A stretch of DNA of 64,000 nucleotides from Acanthaster planci (lineage: Eukaryota; Echinodermata; Asteroidea; Valvatida; Acanthasteridae): positions 473,106-537,105 of the forward strand of contig NW_019091395.1 in assembly GCF_001949145.1 (NCBI RefSeq). The letters are read 5' to 3'. Numbering within the stretch: the first letter of the stretch is position 1; each line of letters opens with the position of its first letter. Positions 63,555 through 64,000 of this stretch are shown in pieces. The notes below the pieces were generated by a model. The model saw only the letters and a list, made by a program, of their open reading frames with translations, was not told the origin of the DNA and ran no database searches. Both the position numbers and the translations under genes were made by a program.

Positions 63555-63660
63555 GTGTTTGGGCCCAGTGGTAAGGAATTGTGACTCTCGGTCATAGGGT
63601 GAGGGGTTCAAATCCAGTACCTGTGAGGACAGATGTTGGCACAAGGTTGCCTGTGCACAT
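63555..63660 (+). repeat. tRNA-derived SINE head
   Basis: GGGCCCAGTGGTAAGGAATT (A-box like) and GGGGTTCAAATCCAG (B-box like) are spaced as in tRNA-derived SINEs, followed by a CCTGTGAGGACAGATG body. Confidence 0.6.
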
Positions 63661-63846
63661 CTGATGCAAGATATAGGACGGAGAGCACCCCCTCACCTTT
63701 GTTGGTCATTCTTTGATTGGAATCTCAGGAATTCTTTTCAGACATCTAGGGGGGACGTGTCAGGGAGCAACAGTCTAGAGTGTGTGGGTACCCCTCCGTC
63801 CCATATCTTGCTGAGTATACCTGCGCGGGCTGCCAAATAGTCTTAC

Positions 63847-63909
63847 CTGAAGAACGAGGTTGCGATTGGATAGGCACATTGAGGCCACTGGTATGATGGA
63901 AAGTGCCAC
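63847..63909 (-). other. Candidate further upstream exon (63 nt)
   Basis: TTCTTCAG followed by GTAAGA on the minus strand is a near-ideal donor. An AG 63 nt upstream (CATACTTTAATCAG) is a plausible but weakly pyrimidine-rich acceptor. All three frames across the 63 nt are open. It could be a 5' untranslated or A/B-domain exon of the same receptor gene, which would then continue beyond the window. It may also be chance. Confidence 0.25.
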
Positions 63910-64000
63910 CTGATTAAAGTATGACAACTTATATTATCACAAGACAGAGCCTGTATCTCACGAATACACTTCAGGATATCCTTACTCGTTCCTCCTCCAT

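Noticed and set aside
1-64000. CRISPR arrays, bacterial operons, viral genes, toxin genes
   Set aside because: None seen. The only regular direct repeats are tandem arrays without spacers, and no viral or toxin domains were recognised in any frame.

Overview
This window is eukaryotic, intron-rich and AT-rich, with many short interspersed repeats. There is no bacterial gene density, operon structure or ribosome-binding-site pattern. One protein-coding gene can be supported. It lies on the minus strand and encodes a nuclear receptor of subfamily 1, whose features fit the PPAR / Rev-erb-E75 / E78 branch (NR1C/D/E). Very frequent ACATGTA-type microsatellites, short TIR elements and tRNA-derived SINEs suggest a marine invertebrate, plausibly a deuterostome such as an echinoderm. 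The species assignment is inference only.

Receptor gene, read right to left. Five exons carry the DNA-binding domain (DBD) and ligand-binding domain (LBD): 17503-17316 (linker and first zinc finger), 14979-14835 (second zinc finger), 12962-12652 (C-terminal extension, hinge, LBD helix 1), 12222-11757 (LBD core) and 9810-9551 (last LBD helices, AF-2 and stop). All five have GT/AG junctions and compatible phases, giving one uninterrupted reading frame. The 5' end is less certain. Two alternative starts both splice in phase to 17503. One is a first exon at 27687-27657 beneath a CpG-bearing promoter-like segment. The other is a 22-nt microexon at 49540-49519, which can be preceded in phase by a 65-codon exon at 50531-50337. 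A further candidate exon is at 63909-63847, so the gene may continue past the right edge. The microexon isoform would be 463 aa, or 528 aa with the 65-codon exon. The 27.7-kb isoform would be 466 aa.

Unusual protein points: a six-residue instead of five-residue D-box loop in the second zinc finger, a Gly/Pro/Ala-rich insertion of about 26 residues inside the LBD, and an intact AF-2 helix together with a helix-11 histidine at the position used for ligand or heme contact in related receptors.

The rest, including about 9.5 kb left of the stop codon and long introns on the right, holds no gene I can support. It contains transposon remnants: a TTAA-flanked piggyBac-like element, a hAT-like element with an 8-bp target duplication, several foldback/TIR families, an approximately 195-bp family with six copies, tRNA-derived SINEs (one split by a nested insertion), a 64-bp-arm palindrome and a 23-bp tandem array that grew inside a TIR element. 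I found no defence system, CRISPR array, virus or other novel multi-gene system.
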